From CAZPMT01 sp964587655 (GTDB lineage: Bacteria > Hydrogenedentota > Hydrogenedentia > Hydrogenedentales > SLHB01), in the NCBI GenBank assembly GCA_964587655.1, contig CAZPMT010000095.1, positions 1 through 21,700 of the forward strand: a stretch of 21,700 bases of DNA. The letters run 5' to 3'. Below, in pieces: positions 13,814-20,854 of this stretch (its first letter is position 1; every line of letters starts with the position of its first letter). Below the pieces are notes generated by a model, which saw only the letters and a program-made list of their open reading frames with translations, did not search any database and was not told the DNA's origin. Both the position numbers and the translations under genes were made by a program.

Positions 13814-15184
13814 ATGGCGACACGAATTCTTGTGGTGGACGACGAGAAACTGATTCGCTGGTCTGTGTCCGAGCGGCTGAAGGCCGAAGGCTATGAAGTG
13901 ATCGAGGCGCCGGACGGAGCGACGGCGGAACGGCTTTTCCAAGGCGCCGGCTTTGACCTCGCCCTGCTTGACCTCCGGCTGCCTGACACTGACGGGATCT
14001 CGCTGTTGAAAAAGGCGCACGAGGTCATTCCCGACCTGCCCGTCATCATTATCACGGCGTATTCGAGCGTGGACGGCGCCGTCGAGGCGATGAAATCCGG
14101 CGCGGTGGACTACGTCACAAAACCCTTCAATATGGACGAACTCGCCATGACGGTCCGTCGCGCCGTCGAGAACGCCTCGATGCGGCGGCGGCTCAGCGAC
14201 CACGTCAGCGAGGAAAAGGCCCGCTTCGGACTCGAGAACATCGTCGGCGAAAGCCGGGCCATGACCGAGATCAAGGCCCTCATACGCCGCATTGCGCGAA
14301 GCGAGACTACGACCGTGCTCTTGCTCGGGGAAAGCGGGACGGGAAAAGACATGATGGCCCGCGCGGTCCACTACGAGTCCAACCGGGTGGACCGGCCCTT
14401 CGTCAACATCACGTGCACGGCTTTGCCTGAGACCCTTCTCGAGTCCGAACTGTTCGGCTACGAGAAAGGGGCCTTCACCGACGCGCGCGTACAGAAGAAG
14501 GGATTGTTCGAGGTGGCCACCGGAGGAAGCGTCTTTCTTGATGAGATCGCGGACATGCGGCCCTCCCTCCAGTCAAAGCTGCTCCGCGTCCTCGAGGAAA
14601 AGGCGTTCAAGTGCATCGGAGGAACCGACGACGTCACTGTGGACTTGCGCGTCATCGCCGCCACCAACCGGGATATCGACGACGCAATGCGGACCGGGCG
14701 TTTCCGAGAGGACCTCTATTACCGGCTGAGCACGGTGCCCATCCAGATCCCGCCGTTGCGTGAGCGGAGCGATGACATCTCGCTCCTGGTGGCGCATTTC
14801 CTTCGCCAGTACAACCATGAGTTCCACCAAAGCTACCGGGACTTTGCTCCGGACGCCATGCGAAAGCTCCTGAGCTATGCCTGGCCCGGGAACGTCCGCG
14901 AGTTGCGGAACGTTATCGAGCGGGCCGCCCTGCTCGGGTCTGGCGAGACCATCCTGGCTGACGACATCGTGTTGGGCCGGTCAGCCCTCCGGCGTCCGGC
15001 GCAGGAAAGCGAGCACTTGGCCGTCCTGCCGGATCAGGGCTGCAAACTCGAAGACGTCGACAGGGACCTCGTGTGTCAGGCGCTTGATCGCGCACATGGA
15101 AACCGCACGCAGGCTGCCGAACTCCTGGGTCTCACGCGTGACCAGATTCGCTATAAGATCGAGAAGTATCATCTCCCGCTGTAG
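13814..15184 (+). CDS. NtrC-family sigma-54-dependent response regulator (PilR-like)
   Basis: This 456-residue regulator has a receiver domain (D9, D10, phospho-acceptor D53 in LLDLRLPDTDG, and K103 in VTKPF). Its AAA+ sigma-54 activation domain has Walker A GESGTGKD from residue 172, the sigma-54 contact loop as GAFTDA at 219 (usually GAFTGA), FLDEIADM (Walker B), AATNRD and FREDLYYRL. A Fis-type helix-turn-helix NRTQAAELLGLTRDQIRYKI closes the protein. It starts 5 bases after the kinase with GAGGA overlapping the kinase stop. A sigma-54 promoter lies about 190 bases downstream, ahead of prepilin genes, so the pair most likely acts like PilS/PilR. The G-to-D change in the contact loop occurs in some family members and need not inactivate it. 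Confidence 0.95.
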   Translation: MATRILVVDDEKLIRWSVSERLKAEGYEVIEAPDGATAERLFQGAGFDLALLDLRLPDTDGISLLKKAHEVIPDLPVIIITAYSSVDGAVEAMKSGAVDYVTKPFNMDELAMTVRRAVENASMRRRLSDHVSEEKARFGLENIVGESRAMTEIKALIRRIARSETTTVLLLGESGTGKDMMARAVHYESNRVDRPFVNITCTALPETLLESELFGYEKGAFTDARVQKKGLFEVATGGSVFLDEIADMRPSLQSKLLRVLEEKAFKCIGGTDDVTVDLRVIAATNRDIDDAMRTGRFREDLYYRLSTVPIQIPPLRERSDDISLLVAHFLRQYNHEFHQSYRDFAPDAMRKLLSYAWPGNVRELRNVIERAALLGSGETILADDIVLGRSALRRPAQESEHLAVLPDQGCKLEDVDRDLVCQALDRAHGNRTQAAELLGLTRDQIRYKIEKYHLPL

Positions 15185-15237
15185 TATCGAGATCCGGAAT
15201 CCCTTTTCTTACAGTTATCTGGGTACTGCCCTCCAGA

Positions 15238-15278
15238 CCGCGTGGAATTCCCCGCGCCTGCCGGGGAATATTCCGCGG
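15238..15278. promoter_or_regulatory. Long dyad between the regulator and the sigma-54 promoter (enhancer or terminator)
   Basis: Arms 15238-15254 (CCGCGTGGAATTCCCCG) and 15262-15278 pair through CCGCG and TTCCCCG blocks around a 7-base loop. No T-run follows, which argues against an intrinsic terminator. The dyad is about 115 bp upstream of the -24 element, the distance expected for an NtrC-type activator binding site. Confidence 0.4.
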
Positions 15279-15374
15279 TTCTCCTAATCTCCGCCGCCCG
15301 CTCTGCCAGGGGCATAATCCGCAAATCGTGCGATATCAAGGCATTAGCTCATTGGCGAACTCCTGCTGCTCAAT

Positions 15375-15390
15375 TGGCATGCGCGTTGCT
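15375..15390 (+). promoter_or_regulatory. Sigma-54 (-24/-12) promoter of the prepilin operon
   Basis: TGGCATG-CGCG-TTGCT fits the consensus TGGCACG-N4-TTGCW with one change and exact GG-N10-GC spacing (GG 15376-15377, GC 15388-15389). Transcription would start near 15401, giving a leader of about 68 bases to the first prepilin. It follows the NtrC-type regulator gene directly, which supports the assignment. Confidence 0.8.
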
Positions 15391-15468
15391 CTAACGAGAC
15401 TTGGGTCAACGATGGGGAGGGTGAGAAGGTAACGCTGGACAGAGACGAGAGAGACAAAGGAGGACGGC

Positions 15469-15894
15469 ATGAATCCCCGATTGACCAACGAAAGTGGCTT
15501 AACCCTCCTGGAATTGATGTTGGCTGCCGGTATAATGGCGCTGGCGTTGGCTTCCCTCTTTGGGTCGCTCGTCACGGTCTCTGTGGCTGGTGGGTTGACG
15601 GAGGACCGGGCTATTGCCGTCACCCACCTGTCCAGCGTCGTCGAGGAGATCCGCAGCCTTAGTTACAACGAGCTGCTTGCGTACCTGCCGCCAACCTTCA
15701 ACAATCTCGCAACGACCGAGCACATCACGATCGAGTGCATCAAGAGCGACGGGACTGCGCTCTTACTGCCCGTCGATCCCGCCAGTTTGCCGGCCCCGTT
15801 GCCGAATCCATTGGAGGTGCGATGCACCGTGGCATGGAACGATCCCCGAGGTCACAGCCTGCGGCTCCGGGCCTCGCAGATGGTCTACCGATGA
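15469..15894 (+). CDS. Type IV prepilin-like protein, PilV-like minor pilin
   Basis: This 141-residue protein starts MNPRLTNESG followed by LTLLELMLAAGIMALALASLF. That is a class III leader cut after G10 by the prepilin peptidase, with glutamate at mature position 5 (E15) and a hydrophobic assembly helix. AAAGGAGGA lies 5 bases before the ATG, the strongest ribosome-binding site of the cluster. As the first gene after the sigma-54 promoter, and followed by PilW- and PilX-like genes, it fits PilV by position; sequence identity beyond the helix is not diagnostic. The TGA overlaps an ATG of the next frame. Confidence 0.85.
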   Translation: MNPRLTNESGLTLLELMLAAGIMALALASLFGSLVTVSVAGGLTEDRAIAVTHLSSVVEEIRSLSYNELLAYLPPTFNNLATTEHITIECIKSDGTALLLPVDPASLPAPLPNPLEVRCTVAWNDPRGHSLRLRASQMVYR

Positions 15895-15926
15895 AAAAGC
15901 GAACGACACAAGAGGATTCTTTTCCC

Positions 15927-16595
15927 ATGAACACGAAATGCTTCACGGACAAAGCGCGCTTCGCCACAGGTTGTCAAGCCACGACAGATTGCGAGAGTGG
16001 CATGTCGCTGCTGGAGGTCATGGTTGCCGTGTCGATCCTTACGATCGTCATGGGAACCCTGTTTGGCCTTTCCATAAGCCTGGGCGATACGGCGCAGGTG
16101 CAAGAGGCTAAGATCACCTCGAGCGATGAAGCGCGAAGGGGCGTGATATCCGTGACACGGGAATTGCGCCAGGCCGCCAACTCGAGTGTCACGGGTCTTC
16201 CCGGGGCGACGATCACGTACCGGGTGGCCGTGGACATTGATGGAAACGGTTCGGCGGTGGACGTGGGTTCAAGCATCGAGCTCAGCGCCGTCCGCACGAT
16301 TGAACGGGACCTAACGGATGCGAACGGGGATGGGGTCCGCGACACCCAGCTTGTGATGAAGACGAGTGGGGCGGTACAGGTGCTTGCCAATAACTTGCTT
16401 CGAGATGAGGACGCAAACGGAAACGGCGTGCTGGATCCGGGCGAAGATCGCAATCTCAACGCCCGGCTCGACCACGGCGTCTGGTTCGAGAGGACGGGAA
16501 GTTCAGTTAGCGTCACCATTGAAACCGAAAGCCAGTCACGGCAGGGGCGCCTAATCGAGACACGCCTCACCGAAACCGTATTCCCGAGGAACTAG
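15927..16595 (+). CDS. Type IV prepilin-like protein, PilW-like, with a palindrome in its leader peptide
   Basis: From ATG 15927 the product has 222 residues: a 25-residue leader ending CESG, then MSLLEVMVAVSILTIVMGTLF with glutamate at mature position 5 (E30). The globular part has two calcium-loop-like segments, DANGDGVRDT and DANGNGVLDPGED, reminiscent of dockerin/EF-hand loops. AGAGGA lies 10 bases before 15927. An in-frame ATG at 15891 overlaps the upstream stop (ATGA) and would lengthen the leader by 12 residues. Palindrome copy 6 encodes TGCQATTDC of the leader just before the cleavage site, so its peptide would be removed during maturation. Probably a minor pilin of the same pilus as its neighbours. 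Confidence 0.83.
   Translation: MNTKCFTDKARFATGCQATTDCESGMSLLEVMVAVSILTIVMGTLFGLSISLGDTAQVQEAKITSSDEARRGVISVTRELRQAANSSVTGLPGATITYRVAVDIDGNGSAVDVGSSIELSAVRTIERDLTDANGDGVRDTQLVMKTSGAVQVLANNLLRDEDANGNGVLDPGEDRNLNARLDHGVWFERTGSSVSVTIETESQSRQGRLIETRLTETVFPRN
15965..15993 (+). repeat. 29-bp palindromic element, copy 6 (degenerate, in prepilin leader)
   Basis: CACAGGTTGTC, loop AAGCCAC, GACAGATTGCG: 23 of 29 consensus positions, the most decayed copy. Read as TGCQATTDC, in the same frame as copy 5. Confidence 0.7.
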
Positions 16596-16597
16596 CC

Positions 16598-18340
16598 ATG
16601 CACAAACAAGAAATGTCAGGCCGGGCGCGCAAGGCTTCCGCACAGTTTGTCAAACCCCGACAAACTGTGCGCGAGGAAGGAATGGCGCTGGTCGTCGCGA
16701 CCGCGTTCATAGCAGTGGCCTTGATCGTGTTGAGCGCGGTGACGATGCGCGTCGTCAACCAGAGCCGCCAGGTGGATCACTACACCAGCTACGAGAACTG
16801 CATGTACGGCATCGAAAGCGGGTTCGCCCAAAGCGTCTCCTCGCTCGAAGGCGGAGGGGAGGGCATGATCGGCATCAATACGGAGATTATCGAAGGTAAC
16901 GAAGCCGAGGTCCCTACCTTCGACACCGAAGGCGTGGTCCCCGTACAACTGAACACCATGCCTGATGTCGACTTCATGACCTTTGTGCGCAATTGGGGCA
17001 CGGACGGGCTGGACAACAACGGTAACGGCAGTGTCGACGAATCTCAAGAACAGTGGCATTTCAGTTTCTATGCGTCGGCGCGCGACAACGGAACCATACG
17101 CCGCGCGGAACGCGTAATGCGGGCCACGGACGTCAACGTGTGGCGGAACGCGATCTTCGCGGGCAACGGACAGTCCGGCGGACTTGTAAACGGCAATGTC
17201 AGCATTCACGGATCGGTCCATCTTCTAGGCACCAGCCTTCTCCCAGGCAACGAAGCCATCACGGCGCTCGATCTCAGCGGCACGAGCCTTGTGCACAACA
17301 ATTACACGGGCATACCCGCCGACTTAGCGGCGCGGGTCCCGGCGCTGCCTACCCGCACCTTCAACGGCGAGATCGTAAGTACGATGGACGCCGTTCTCCG
17401 AGTCAAGCAGGGATACGTCGGCACGTCGGGCAACTCTGAGATAGGCGAACCGGACGCGACAGGTAATGCCATTAAGGAGACAATGGACGCCACCTACGTG
17501 AACGACGGCTGGACGGGGACATCCGTGATCGATGACGGCGGGCGCGGCGACCCGACCCGCGTGTTTAGCGACAACGGCTGGGATACGCGCTACGACCTCG
17601 GAGATCGAGTCCCAATGCCGCTCTTGCAGAGCGATTGGCGGGATCCGGTCACCGGCGCCAAGGTATGGGACAGCGCGCGCGGCGCCAACTACACGCATGA
17701 GCACTATTTCGATGAAGTGCTCGTGGGCGATCCGGTGAACAAGACCGACGGCATCTACACCGGCGATATCCAGATCAAAGCCAACCAGAACTTCTACTAC
17801 AACGCTTCGCGGCCGGCGGACACAGACCCCGCGCATCGACTGCCGACCGATGACTACATCCTTTTCAACGCGACCACGAATCTCATGGAGATCAGCGGGC
17901 AGATCTCGATCATCGGCAGTCTGACGATCACCCGCGGCTCCGGCAATGACAAGACGATCAACTACACGGGTCGCGGCGCGATCCTGGTGCACGGCAACGC
18001 GACGCTCGATACCGATCTGTTCAGCGTCAATGCGAACGGGACCACCGCCGACAGTTTCCCGGTCAACAACTTCTTCGGCATCATGGCCTCGGGCGATATG
18101 ACGGTGGGCTCGCTGTCGCAACTCTCCCTCATGGGCGGGTTCTATGCCCAGGGGAAAATCGTCTGCTCAAAGCAGAGCACGGTCATGGGCACATTCGTGT
18201 CCAACTACTTCGATATGGGCACGAACGTTCCGAGCATCTACCAAGTGCCTGCGCTGGCCGATAATCTGCCCACGGGCATGATAGGGGCCTATCCGCTCTT
18301 TGTGTTTCAACACATATCTTGGAGAGAACTGGGGGTATGA
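16598..18340 (+). CDS. Large PilX-like pilus assembly protein with a palindrome in its leader
   Basis: This 580-residue protein has a 28-residue leader ending REEG and then the helix MALVVATAFIAVALIVLSAV. Mature position 5 is valine, not glutamate, as in PilX/GspK-type pilins. The rest is a large extracellular region with a calcium-loop-like DGLDNNGNGSVDE near residue 140. Glycine- and asparagine-rich beta segments (NGNVSIHGSVHLLGTS, GQISIIGSLTITRG, GAILVHGNATLDTD, GFYAQGKIVC) suggest a repetitive beta-solenoid and resemble the C-terminal domain of other PilX-associated proteins. It is several times longer than typical PilX (about 150-200 residues). GAGGA lies about 8 bases before the ATG, and the preceding stop is 2 bases upstream. 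Its end overlaps the next gene (ATGA). Confidence 0.8.
   Translation: MHKQEMSGRARKASAQFVKPRQTVREEGMALVVATAFIAVALIVLSAVTMRVVNQSRQVDHYTSYENCMYGIESGFAQSVSSLEGGGEGMIGINTEIIEGNEAEVPTFDTEGVVPVQLNTMPDVDFMTFVRNWGTDGLDNNGNGSVDESQEQWHFSFYASARDNGTIRRAERVMRATDVNVWRNAIFAGNGQSGGLVNGNVSIHGSVHLLGTSLLPGNEAITALDLSGTSLVHNNYTGIPADLAARVPALPTRTFNGEIVSTMDAVLRVKQGYVGTSGNSEIGEPDATGNAIKETMDATYVNDGWTGTSVIDDGGRGDPTRVFSDNGWDTRYDLGDRVPMPLLQSDWRDPVTGAKVWDSARGANYTHEHYFDEVLVGDPVNKTDGIYTGDIQIKANQNFYYNASRPADTDPAHRLPTDDYILFNATTNLMEISGQISIIGSLTITRGSGNDKTINYTGRGAILVHGNATLDTDLFSVNANGTTADSFPVNNFFGIMASGDMTVGSLSQLSLMGGFYAQGKIVCSKQSTVMGTFVSNYFDMGTNVPSIYQVPALADNLPTGMIGAYPLFVFQHISWRELGV
16639..16671 (+). repeat. 29-bp palindromic element, copy 7 (consensus copy, in PilX-like leader)
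   Basis: 16641-16669 is CACAGTTTGTC, loop AAACCCC, GACAAACTGTG, identical to the consensus. The perfect stem extends to 13 bp at 16639-16651 and 16659-16671. Read as AQFVKPRQTVR immediately before the prepilin cleavage site, in the same frame as copy 4. Confidence 0.92.
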
Positions 18341-18873
18341 ACATAGACTCAGTGAAGTCCGCGCTACGTGACGTGTGGTATCTCGTCCTCTTGCTCGCGG
18401 TGATTGTCGCGGTCGTCTTCTATAAGCTCCTCGCCCAGGGCGGAGACGCACCGCAAGCACAGCGAAACGTCTCCCCCGCGGCGGCACAAACCCAGGAGAT
18501 ATCGGAACCTATTTCCGAACCGCAAGCGCCACGGCCCACCGAGCAGGATCAGACGCGCGATCTTGTCGCGGAATATCAAAAGAGACTTGACGAGAACCCC
18601 AGAGATCCCGATGCGCCGGCGGTCCTGAATGCCATGGCCAATCTCTCCAAGCAAAAGCTCACGGACTACAAGGCCGCGGCGCAATACTACGAACTCCTAA
18701 TCTCGGGCTACCCGGACTGGGAAGGCATCGCCAGAGTCTATCCGCAACTCGCCACATGCTACGAGCGCATCGGGGACATGTCGAGCATGCAAAACGTATA
18801 CAAGCGGATGATGCGGAAGTTCACGCCCGAGTCACAGGAGTACCTCTACGCGAAATCCGAACTCGGGATGTAG
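18337..18873 (+). CDS. Single-pass membrane protein with TPR-like helices
   Basis: This 178-residue protein has one N-terminal membrane segment (WYLVLLLAVIVAVVFYKLL, about 13-32). A proline/alanine/glutamate-rich linker to about residue 70 follows, then helical pairs such as LVAEYQKRLDENPRDPDAP and AAAQYYELLISGYPDWEGIA that resemble tetratricopeptide repeats. The start at 18337 overlaps the PilX-like stop by ATGA, with a G-rich stretch (CTGGGGG) just before it. The ATG at 18319 is in frame but lies inside the preceding gene. It probably belongs to the pilus operon as an assembly or scaffold factor; this is inferred from position, as no specific family was recognised. Confidence 0.75.
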   Translation: MNIDSVKSALRDVWYLVLLLAVIVAVVFYKLLAQGGDAPQAQRNVSPAAAQTQEISEPISEPQAPRPTEQDQTRDLVAEYQKRLDENPRDPDAPAVLNAMANLSKQKLTDYKAAAQYYELLISGYPDWEGIARVYPQLATCYERIGDMSSMQNVYKRMMRKFTPESQEYLYAKSELGM

Positions 18874-18953
18874 TATGCGCAATTCTCCGCCTGTACGAGA
18901 TGCGAAGGCTGTGGCTGAATGCGCGGCTGAACGCCGCTAGAAAGGAGTGTGCC

Positions 18954-19838
18954 ATGTCTATGCGAAGTGTGCGCGCAAACCTGTTGACTGTAACTTGCGC
19001 TGTTTTCCTCGTGTTGGCCGCCACGGGTTGCCCCCCCGGCCAGAACGCGAAAGTAAGGCTGCTTCTGGCAGGGGACTCGGGTCCGCTCCTCGCCGCCAAG
19101 TCAGCAACAGACGGACAGGTAGTGCAAAAGGCCGGTGAGCTTACTCTCGACGAGATCGCCAGTCTTAAGATTACCGTGACCGAGGTCTCGTTGGACCGCT
19201 CTGGGCCGGTGACGGCCGAGGGCGAAGGCGAGGGTGAAGGCGAGAGGGTTGTAGTGTTCACTGGCGAGAAAGAGGTTGACATCCGGGACTTGACCGGGAT
19301 TTCCGAGCTTCTTTCCGAATCCTCGATCACTGCCGGACACTACACGAAGGTTCGCCTCACCGTTAAAGACCCAAAACTGGTCCTGGCCACTGACCCAGAG
19401 ACGGTCATAACAGACATCCAGTTAACCGCGAATGGCCGCCTCTTCGTGTCGGAATCGTTCGATCTGCCTGATGGCCAGACCTCACTGGTCCTACTCGATT
19501 TTGAGGGCCTGCACATTGTCGAAACCGGGAACGGCAAGTATGTCTGGACGCCGCAATTACGCGCCCGTATTTCTGTGGCGCCCGCCCAAGCCGTCGTTAC
19601 AGGTACGATTAGCGCTGTTGACACTTCGACAGCGACACTGACGGTGAACGTTTCCGAGAATGGCCAACCGGTAGAAGTCGACTACGGCAGCGCGGTCATA
19701 TTCCTGCCTACAGATACGGACACTCCATCGGGAACTGCCGACGACCTTGTTGTGGATACGACACTCACCGTAGAAGGAACCCTTTCCGTCTCAGGGCCGC
19801 TCCATGCCGACACCATAAGACTTGGATCCCCGATCTGA
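18954..19838 (+). CDS. Exported lipoprotein with DUF4382-like and DUF5666-like regions
   Basis: This 294-residue protein starts with a lipoprotein signal peptide ending LAATGC (Cys26). Residues from about 30 to 210 follow the DUF4382 pattern (KITVTEVSLDRSG, VDIRDLTGISELLSESS, AGHYTKVRLTV, SLVLLDFEG). The C-terminal part (VVTGTISAVDTSTATLTV ... LTVEGTLSVSGPLHADTIRLG) resembles DUF5666 beta repeats. A (GE)n linker, AEGEGEGEGER, interrupts the first domain. AAAGGAG lies 6-7 bases before the ATG, and the gap from the previous gene is 80 bases. Function is unknown; it is probably anchored to the outer membrane. A terminator follows. Confidence 0.8.
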   Translation: MSMRSVRANLLTVTCAVFLVLAATGCPPGQNAKVRLLLAGDSGPLLAAKSATDGQVVQKAGELTLDEIASLKITVTEVSLDRSGPVTAEGEGEGEGERVVVFTGEKEVDIRDLTGISELLSESSITAGHYTKVRLTVKDPKLVLATDPETVITDIQLTANGRLFVSESFDLPDGQTSLVLLDFEGLHIVETGNGKYVWTPQLRARISVAPAQAVVTGTISAVDTSTATLTVNVSENGQPVEVDYGSAVIFLPTDTDTPSGTADDLVVDTTLTVEGTLSVSGPLHADTIRLGSPI

Positions 19839-19871
19839 TAACCTGGATCAACCGTCTTACACAGCGCGACA

Positions 19872-19905
19872 CCCTCAAGACTCGTCTTGGGGGCGTTGCT
19901 TTCTT
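19872..19905 (+). terminator. Intrinsic terminator after the lipoprotein gene
   Basis: CCCTCAAGA (19872-19880) pairs with TCTTGGGGG (19885-19893) around a CTCG loop with one G-U pair, followed by the T-rich CGTTGCTTTCTT. Confidence 0.7.
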
Positions 19906-20052
19906 AGAGCGTGTACGGAAAGTCTGTGGAGCGGGCTGTCAGCCTGCTCAGTCTGGCTGAATCCTCCGGTCTTGTTCGGGCAGACTGACCCATCTTCCGC
20001 AGTTGTCGTTGTAAGTGGTTTGTTTTCAGCGCGTGCACCCCGGTTTTCTCCA
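19906..20052. other. Spacer, possibly including the 3' end of the IS1634-type remnant
   Basis: No gene is seen. An 8-bp inverted repeat, TCAGTCTG (19948-19955) and CAGACTGA (19981-19988), may mark a hairpin or a remnant IS end. No matching terminal repeat was found to the right of the transposase. Confidence 0.35.
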
Positions 20053-20810
20053 CTACATTTTGATCTGCATTGGCTTGTTTGGCAGATGCAGTCCGAGTCG
20101 TTGTAGAAGGATGGCGAGGTGTTGCTCCAGGCGGCTGACGGCGCGCAGGCGGATTTTCGTGCCGGCCCCGGTCGGCATCACCACATCAAGGGAACGCACC
20201 TCGGCCATCTCTTCAAGGAGTTTTCGTGGGGCGCTACCCAGACCGCAACCTTGCATCCACTGCTGCAGGGTGCGCCACATGACCGACGCGAGGAAGCATA
20301 CGAGGATGTGCGCCTGGGTGCGTCGGGTTTTCTGATGATAGATGGGGCGCAGACCCAAGTCGTGCTTGTTGATGCGGAAGCTGTCTTCGATTTGGGAAAG
20401 CCCGATGTGGGTCTTCCAGAGCGTGACGGCATCCCAGTCTTTGAGGTTGGTGCGCAGCAAGTAACAGCCATCGGTCAGTTCGGCCCATTGCCCGTGTTCC
20501 TCTTTGGGCTCGACGCGGATCGAAAGACGCTTGCCGCTCTTATGGCCGGCATCATCGCGTTCGCCGATGTCGACCCGGAAGAAGCGGGCCGCGCGCGAGT
20601 ACTTCTGGAACAAGCGGCCCACACGCCTCTCCGCGGTACTCCGGTCACGCAGCGCCCGATAAAGCCGGTCGTCGTTCACTTGCTCCGCCGCCACACCCAG
20701 CAAGTCGTCCAAGGCCATCTTCCCGTACCAGAACTCCGCGATCTGCAATTCCGACGATGGCGAACAAAACCGGGCTACCGTGGAGCATGCCTCGTGACGC
20801 AGGTGAACGA
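20053..20810 (-). pseudogene. IS1634-type (IS4 superfamily) transposase remnant with internal deletion
   Basis: The C-terminal part is clear: WAELTDGCYLLRTNL, DWDAVTLWKTHIGLSQIEDS, FRINKHDLGLRPIYHQ, TQAHILVCFLASVMW and DVVMPTGAGTKIRLRAV. It includes the glutamate of the Y-(2)-R-(3)-E-(6)-K region in the form QIEDSFRINK. The N-terminal part (LQIAEFWYGKMALDDLLGVA, EQVNDDRLYRALRD) is also typical. Between RLYRAL and AERRVGRLFQKYSRAARFF the stretch that should carry the first two catalytic aspartates (YDVTSTYFEG-like) is missing. The frame is open from 20748; homology extends upstream to about 20810 with no in-frame ATG. The element cannot transpose on its own. Confidence 0.8.
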
Positions 20811-20854
20811 AGAGTAGAATACAGGTATCATTCGCTTGTCAGGAGGGTCTTGTC

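Noticed and set aside
15238..15278. Intrinsic terminator of the response regulator gene
   Set aside because: The stem is strong but is followed by a mixed sequence rather than a T-run; kept only as an ambiguous dyad.
5322..16671. CRISPR array
   Set aside because: The palindromes are 0.6 to 5 kb apart, lie inside genes and have no regular spacers.
20119..20817. 232-codon plus-strand frame
   Set aside because: It is the complement of the IS1634-type transposase remnant, whose minus-strand translation has clear family motifs.
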